Shown here: positions 13,063 to 14,040 of the stretch, in pieces
Layout: each line of letters begins with the position of its first letter
Position numbering within the stretch: the first letter of the stretch is position 1
Assembly (NCBI GenBank): GCA_902385765.1
Contig: CABMGU010000076.1
Span: 1 to 14,040 of the forward strand
Direction of reading: 5' to 3'
Length of the DNA: 14,040 bases
From: an uncultured archaeon
GTDB taxonomy: Archaea > Nanobdellota > Nanobdellia > Woesearchaeales > ARS49
Translations under genes and position numbers: made by a program
Notes under the pieces: generated by a model
What the model was told of the DNA's origin: nothing
What the model saw: the letters and a program-made list of their open reading frames with translations, nothing else
The model's database searches: none

Positions 13063-13839
13063 CTTCAGAATACTCGGAAAAGTTTTTACTAAATCACTCG
13101 CAAGATAACCAAAACCCAACTTCTTGTACAACAGTTCGCCAGCCCTGCCGTTGACATAAGCTGCCACTTTTGCAGACGTGAACGGGTCATTGCCCTGGGC
13201 TAACAGACCAGCCACAATACCCGCCAAAACATCACCAGTACCGCCGTGACTCATACCGGCATTGCCGGCAGTATTAATGGCTGTTTTATTTTTCGACATA
13301 ATAACAGTCTTCGGATGACCTTTGATGACCAAAATATTGTTGTTAAGGTGCTTTTGAACAGATTTTCTTGTTAATCTGCTGTTTTTCAACAAAGCCTCAA
13401 ACTCCTTCGCGTGAGGCAAAAGAACCGCGTTTTTAACGTCCTGCAATCTTATCACGCGCAAAGCAGCAGCATCAATCACCAAAGGCTTGTTCACTTTCTT
13501 GATGATTTCCTGCATAAATTTCCCGGATTCAAGAGAAATGCCGTTGCCGATTTCTATTACGTCAGCATTCTTCGCAAGCTTCAAAACTTCAGTGACGTTC
13601 TTTTGACTGAAGTTCCTGCACTTAATCTTTCTCGTAATAATATCAGGAGCGATGCGGTTAATTGCCCACGCAACCTTCTCAGGAGCAGCAACATAAACAA
13701 GGTCAGCGCCACTTCTTAAAACAGCCAAAGCAGACATCCCAACCAAAGCAGGAGCGCCAATATAATCTTCACTACCGCCGATAATGAGAACTACACCATT
13801 ATCGCCCTTATGAGAAGACCTCTTTCTTGGAATAAGCAT
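13042..13839 (-). CDS. nnrD: ADP/ATP-dependent NAD(P)HX dehydratase
   Basis: This 265-residue protein matches the kinase-fold domain of NAD(P)HX repair enzymes (YjeF C-terminal domain). It shows SHKGDNGVVLIIGGSEDYIGAP near the N-terminus, VIDAAALRVI (usual Asp-Ala-Asp-Ala-Leu, here D-A-A-A-L), the LLPHAKEFEALL block, and GMSHGGTGDVLAGIVAGLLAQG around 190-215 with the GTGD catalytic aspartate. It dehydrates damaged, hydrated NAD(P)H back to the coenzyme using a nucleotide phosphate. In many bacteria and archaea it is fused to an N-terminal epimerase (NnrE) giving about 500 residues; here the epimerase part is absent. A TATA-like TTTAAAA at about 13863-13870 lies about 27 bases before ATG 13839, so the transcript is probably leaderless. 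Confidence 0.92.
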   Translation of the reverse strand: MLIPRKRSSHKGDNGVVLIIGGSEDYIGAPALVGMSALAVLRSGADLVYVAAPEKVAWAINRIAPDIITRKIKCRNFSQKNVTEVLKLAKNADVIEIGNGISLESGKFMQEIIKKVNKPLVIDAAALRVIRLQDVKNAVLLPHAKEFEALLKNSRLTRKSVQKHLNNNILVIKGHPKTVIMSKNKTAINTAGNAGMSHGGTGDVLAGIVAGLLAQGNDPFTSAKVAAYVNGRAGELLYKKLGFGYLASDLVKTFPSILKKYQKIK

Positions 13840-13887
13840 ACAAGCAGATAAATCAGCTGACTTTTAAATATTTACCACCAAAGCAAG

Positions 13888-13924
13888 ATTTATATATTAT
13901 TAAGAACAGCCACAAACAGGGTGA
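13888..13924 (+). promoter_or_regulatory. TATA box and ribosome binding site of the rightmost gene
   Basis: GATTTATATATTA (13888-13900) is a TATA box and GGGTGA (13919-13924) a ribosome binding site five bases before ATG 13930. The in-frame GTG at 13921 belongs to this binding site, so ATG is preferred as start. Confidence 0.6.
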
Positions 13925-13929
13925 AAACA

Positions 13930-14040
13930 ATGAAAAAAAACACAATATTGATTGTAGCAGCATTAGTAATAGTAGTATTAGCATTCGCATTCTTCAAGGA
14001 TAAGATAATACCGACAGTATCGGCAGATTCAGGAATGGAT
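13930..14040 (+). CDS. Partial CDS, membrane-anchored or secreted protein
   Basis: The visible 37 residues start MKKNTILIVAALVIVVLAFA followed by FFKDKIIPTVSADSGMD, that is a short basic end and a single hydrophobic helix (about 5-22), a signal anchor or signal peptide. The remainder lies beyond the window. The A-rich codon use matches the FecR and cyclase genes. No function can be assigned. Confidence 0.8.
   Translation, partial: MKKNTILIVAALVIVVLAFAFFKDKIIPTVSADSGMD

Overview
The window reads as archaeal. Most genes have TATA-like boxes about 25 bases before a leaderless start codon, or before a GAGGTGA-type ribosome binding site. It carries an archaeal/eukaryotic-type ribosomal protein L10e (uL16). 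Several genes are very small membrane proteins. The gene style (short, A-ending codons, tiny two-helix membrane proteins, Cys-rich tails behind Pro/Thr linkers) suggests a small-genome DPANN-type archaeon such as a Woesearchaeota or Pacearchaeota relative. That placement is inference and was not tested by phylogeny.

Left part (1-3577): a partial unknown gene on the minus strand, then a FecR-domain membrane protein overlapping by 4 bases a CHASE2-type class III adenylate cyclase with an intact catalytic site, then a 47-residue membrane protein. The first two genes probably form an envelope-sensing, cyclic-nucleotide-producing unit.

Central accessory part (3627-9310): the most interesting block. 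A minus-strand operon encodes a 63-residue Cys-free peptide, a radical SAM/SPASM peptide maturase and an aminoglycoside-phosphotransferase-fold kinase. It faces a divergent double-module Lrp/AsnC-type regulator across a 109-base promoter region that contains a near-perfect 12-base inverted repeat around the TATA box. This has the architecture of a RiPP (ribosomally made, modified peptide) system with a kinase as second tailoring enzyme. Next comes a Fic AMP-transferase gene with matching inverted repeats (AGGTGTCTAC/GTAGACACC) at its promoter and over its stop codon, then a repeat-rich spacer, a membrane-anchored HExxH protein with different codon use, and three imperfect repeats resembling an insertion-sequence end.

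Right part (9438-14040): ribosomal protein L10e with a duplicated initiation region; a Cys-rich surface-type protein broken by an in-frame TAA, whose last 42 bases recur after a cupin gene; a coiled-coil protein on the minus strand with a likely frameshift near its true start; a 90-residue membrane protein; a stand-alone NAD(P)HX dehydratase; and the start of a gene for a membrane-anchored protein cut by the window edge.

No tRNA, rRNA or CRISPR array was seen. Peptide export or cleavage genes for the proposed RiPP are not in the window.
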